Position numbers and translations under genes: made by a program. Below, piece after piece: positions 6,294-7,754 of a DNA stretch of 7,754 nucleotides. How positions within the stretch are numbered: the first letter of the stretch is position 1; each line of letters starts with the position of its first letter. This DNA is from SIG673 sp964570105 (GTDB lineage: Bacteria; Bacillota; Clostridia; Oscillospirales; CAG-272): assembly GCA_964570105.1 (NCBI GenBank), contig CAZMWM010000088.1, positions 1 through 7,754 of the forward strand, given 5' to 3'. The notes beneath the pieces were generated by a model, which worked only from the letters and a program-made list of their open reading frames with translations, was not told the origin of the DNA and did not search any database.

Positions 6294-6306
6294 TATTAAG
6301 CGACAC

Positions 6307-6330
6307 ACCTTTATTGTAACCTTTATCGTA
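6307..6330. repeat. 12-bp tandem repeat upstream of the operon promoter
   Basis: ACCTTTATTGTA (6307-6318) and ACCTTTATCGTA (6319-6330) are head-to-tail copies differing at one base. They lie 14 bp beyond the -35 box at 6288-6293, about -49 to -72 relative to the predicted minus-strand start, a position suited to an activator site. No known regulator site is recognised. Confidence 0.6.
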
Positions 6331-6443
6331 ACGAAAACGTAATTTTCGGATGCCGACGTCCTTTCGATACGGTGCGGAAATGTCGATACCTTCGGAAAAG
6401 GTCGCGTTTTTTGAAAAAATACGCACAATTTTAAAAATATCTA

Positions 6444-6472
6444 TTGCAATCTTCATCAAAATGTTGTATAAT
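6444..6472 (+). promoter_or_regulatory. Sigma-A promoter for glyS
   Basis: TTGCAA (6444-6449), a 17-bp spacer and a perfect TATAAT (6467-6472). The predicted start is near 6479, giving a leader of about 128 nt before the glyS ATG. It diverges from the operon promoter at 6265-6293. Within the 414-bp gene-free stretch 6194-6607, the roughly 110 bp between the tandem repeat and this promoter is AT-rich and shows only short weak inverted repeats. Confidence 0.88.
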
Positions 6473-6478
6473 AGTCCT

Positions 6479-6607
6479 TATAGTGTGCCGATATTGGCAG
6501 TGTCGGTGCGTCCCGAGCGGTCGGAGAGCCACCGTTGACGGCTCGCCGAGGCGTCGGTGCGGACTGAAAAAACGTCGGAAAATATTTCAAGGAGAAACGT
6601 CAAAGAT
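6479..6607 (+). promoter_or_regulatory. GC-rich, potentially structured 5' leader of glyS
   Basis: The untranslated leader is far richer in GC than the DNA just upstream and contains several inverted repeats. TGCC/GGCA at 6486-6499 forms a small hairpin. TCGG-a-GAGCC pairs with GGCTC-g-CCGA across 6521-6549: nine pairs, one A/G mismatch and a 9-nt loop. GACG/CGTC (6537-6540 with 6552-6555) could compete with it. GTCGGTGCG occurs twice (6502-6510, 6553-6561). I find no T-box TGGNACCGCG element and no terminator T-run. AAGGAG at 6589-6594 serves the glyS start. It matches no riboswitch class I can recognise; it might be an unclassified regulatory RNA or simply a structured leader. Confidence 0.4.
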
Positions 6608-7754
6608 ATGAACAATACGGAAAAGACAATGGAAAAGATCGTTGCGCTCTGCAAGAACAGAGGGTTTATATACCCCGGCTCGGAGATATACGGGGGACTT
6701 GCCAACTCGTGGGACTACGGTCCGCTCGGAGTTGAATTTAAGAATAACGTCAAGCGTGCGTGGTGGAAAAAGTTCGTTCAGGAATGCAAATATAACGTCG
6801 GTCTTGACAGCGCGATAATAATGAATCCCGAGACTTGGGTGGCTTCCGGTCACGTCGGCGGATTTTCCGATCCGCTGATGGATTGCAAATCTTGCAAGAT
6901 GCGCCACCGTGCGGACAAGCTCATAGAGGACTATGCCTTTAAGAACGGTACCGACGATAATCCTGCGGCGTGGAGCTTTGAAAAAATGGCTGCTTTCATC
7001 GCCGAAAAGGGTATCACCTGTCCTCAGTGCGGCGGTAAAGAATTTACCGATATAAAGAAATTCAATCTTATGTTCAAGACCTTTATCGGCGTAACGGAGG
7101 ACACCGCGTCCACCGTGTACCTGCGTCCCGAGACCGCGCAGGGCATATTCGTGAACTTTCCTTCCATCGCGCGTAGCTCGAGAAAAAAGCTTCCCTTCGG
7201 CGTGGCGCAGATAGGAAAGGCGTTCCGCAACGAGATCACCCCCGGAAACTTTACCTTCCGTACCCGTGAATTTGAGCAGATGGAGCTTGAGTTCTTCTGC
7301 AAGCCCGGAACGGATCTGGAATGGTTTGCCTTCTGGAAGGGATACTGCAAGGATTTCCTTCTCAGTCTCGGTATGAAGGAGACCAACCTTAGGCTCCGCG
7401 ACCACGATAAGGATGAGCTGTGCTTCTATTCCAAGGCGACCACTGACTTTGAGTTTTTGTTCCCGTTCGGTTGGGGCGAGCTTTGGGGCGTGGCTGACAG
7501 GACGGATTACGATCTTTCTCAGCATTCCAAGCACAGCGGAAAGGATCTCACGTACTTCGATCCCGAGACTAACGAGCATTACGTTCCTTACGTCATCGAG
7601 CCTTCGCTCGGTGCAGACCGCGTGGCGCTTGCTTTCTTGGTCGATGCTTACGACGAGGAGGTCATAGACGCCGAAAAGAACGATGTGCGCGTGGTGCTTC
7701 ATTTGCATCCGGCGCTTGCGCCCATCAAAGCCGCGGTGCTTCCGCTGTCAAAGA
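6608..7754 (+). CDS. glyS: Glycyl-tRNA synthetase, single-chain dimeric type (3' end outside window)
   Basis: Class II aminoacyl-tRNA synthetase that activates glycine with ATP and charges tRNA-Gly in the cytoplasm. The first 382 residues are present. Visible parts are class II motif 1 around GGLANSWDYGPLG (29-41), a possible zinc site with C93/C96 (CKSC) and C138/C141 (CPQC), the YLRPETAQGIFVNF glycine-pocket segment (171-184), motif 2 from FRNEITPGNFTFRTREFEQ (206-224) with its arginine, and motif 3 PSLGADRVALAFL (332-344). The anticodon-binding domain begins around 359 (DVRVVLHLHPALAPIKAAVLPL) and is cut by the window edge, so perhaps 70-90 residues are missing. It is the GlyQS-like alpha2 type, not the alpha2beta2 GlyQ/GlyS type. 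The ATG at 6608 has AAGGAG 13 nt upstream. It is transcribed from its own promoter at 6444-6472, divergent from the operon on its left. Confidence 0.97.
   Translation, partial: MNNTEKTMEKIVALCKNRGFIYPGSEIYGGLANSWDYGPLGVEFKNNVKRAWWKKFVQECKYNVGLDSAIIMNPETWVASGHVGGFSDPLMDCKSCKMRHRADKLIEDYAFKNGTDDNPAAWSFEKMAAFIAEKGITCPQCGGKEFTDIKKFNLMFKTFIGVTEDTASTVYLRPETAQGIFVNFPSIARSSRKKLPFGVAQIGKAFRNEITPGNFTFRTREFEQMELEFFCKPGTDLEWFAFWKGYCKDFLLSLGMKETNLRLRDHDKDELCFYSKATTDFEFLFPFGWGELWGVADRTDYDLSQHSKHSGKDLTYFDPETNEHYVPYVIEPSLGADRVALAFLVDAYDEEVIDAEKNDVRVVLHLHPALAPIKAAVLPLSK

Noticed and set aside
6388..6412. ACCTT/AAGGT hairpin followed by CGCG and six Ts as a plus-strand terminator
   Set aside because: The stem is only 5 bp, four bases separate it from the T-run, and no plus-strand gene lies upstream. 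The neighbouring T6/A6 inverted repeat is probably just AT-rich promoter-flanking DNA.
6195..6428. Minus-strand small ORF (77 codons) covering the operon promoter and leader
   Set aside because: It spans the consensus promoter and predicted transcription start, so it cannot be expressed from that promoter in full, and its composition is non-protein-like. Only its last three codons are discussed as a leader frame.
6479..6607. T-box or glycine riboswitch upstream of glyS
   Set aside because: No TGGNACCGCG antiterminator sequence, no AGTA bulge context, no terminator T-run, and no glycine-aptamer core was found.
6587..7708. Long minus-strand open frame (373 codons) opposite glyS
   Set aside because: The plus strand encodes an unambiguous glycyl-tRNA synthetase; the antisense frame shows no family motif.
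1..7754. Mobile element, prophage, CRISPR or defence island
   Set aside because: No transposase, integrase, terminal inverted repeats, CRISPR repeats or defence-type domains were seen. topB can occur on conjugative elements, but its visible neighbours look chromosomal.

Overview
The window looks like ordinary chromosome from a Clostridia-type Firmicute, most likely an uncultured gut Oscillospirales/Ruminococcaceae-like lineage. The basis is a single-chain GlyQS-type glycyl-tRNA synthetase with a CxxC pair, a topoisomerase III of the variant I associate with that group, BspA-type leucine-rich repeats, AAAGGAG ribosome-binding sites, TTGACA/TATAAT promoters and roughly balanced GC content. The taxonomic call is inference from gene types only. 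I see no integrase, transposase, phage, CRISPR, rRNA or tRNA gene.

Layout. Positions 1-1601 (minus) hold the N-terminal 533 residues of DNA topoisomerase III (topB), starting at a TTG; the 3' end lies off the window. A 127-bp divergent spacer holds a hairpin plus T-run. On the plus strand, 1729-2685 encodes a three-domain S1 RNA-binding protein. It converges, with only 4 bp between stop codons, on a minus-strand cluster transcribed from right to left: an acidic protein with a possible UPF0158-like C-terminus (6193-5435), a two-TM leucine-rich-repeat protein with an N-terminal Cys cluster (5409-3937), and a DegT/DnrJ/EryC1/StrS PLP aminotransferase (3898-2690). This cluster has a consensus sigma-A promoter at 6265-6293. 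From 6444 onward the plus strand carries a second consensus promoter, a GC-rich potentially folded leader of about 128 nt, and glyS, which runs off the right edge inside its anticodon-binding domain.

How the genes relate. topB (DNA decatenation), the S1 protein (RNA binding) and glyS (translation) are housekeeping types in separate transcription units. The three minus-strand genes probably form one operon (gaps of 25 and 38 bp, one promoter), but their joint function is not evident. The aminotransferase normally makes amino sugars, yet no other sugar-nucleotide or glycan gene is in view.

The most unusual signals are small: an exact triple 18-bp repeat at the 3' end of the LRR gene whose unit is an imperfect palindrome; a second 18-bp-period repeat tract in the acidic protein upstream; a terminator-like hairpin with no gene upstream to terminate; a 12-bp tandem repeat just upstream of the operon promoter; and a structured glyS leader without a recognisable T-box. 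I found no convincing new multi-gene system.
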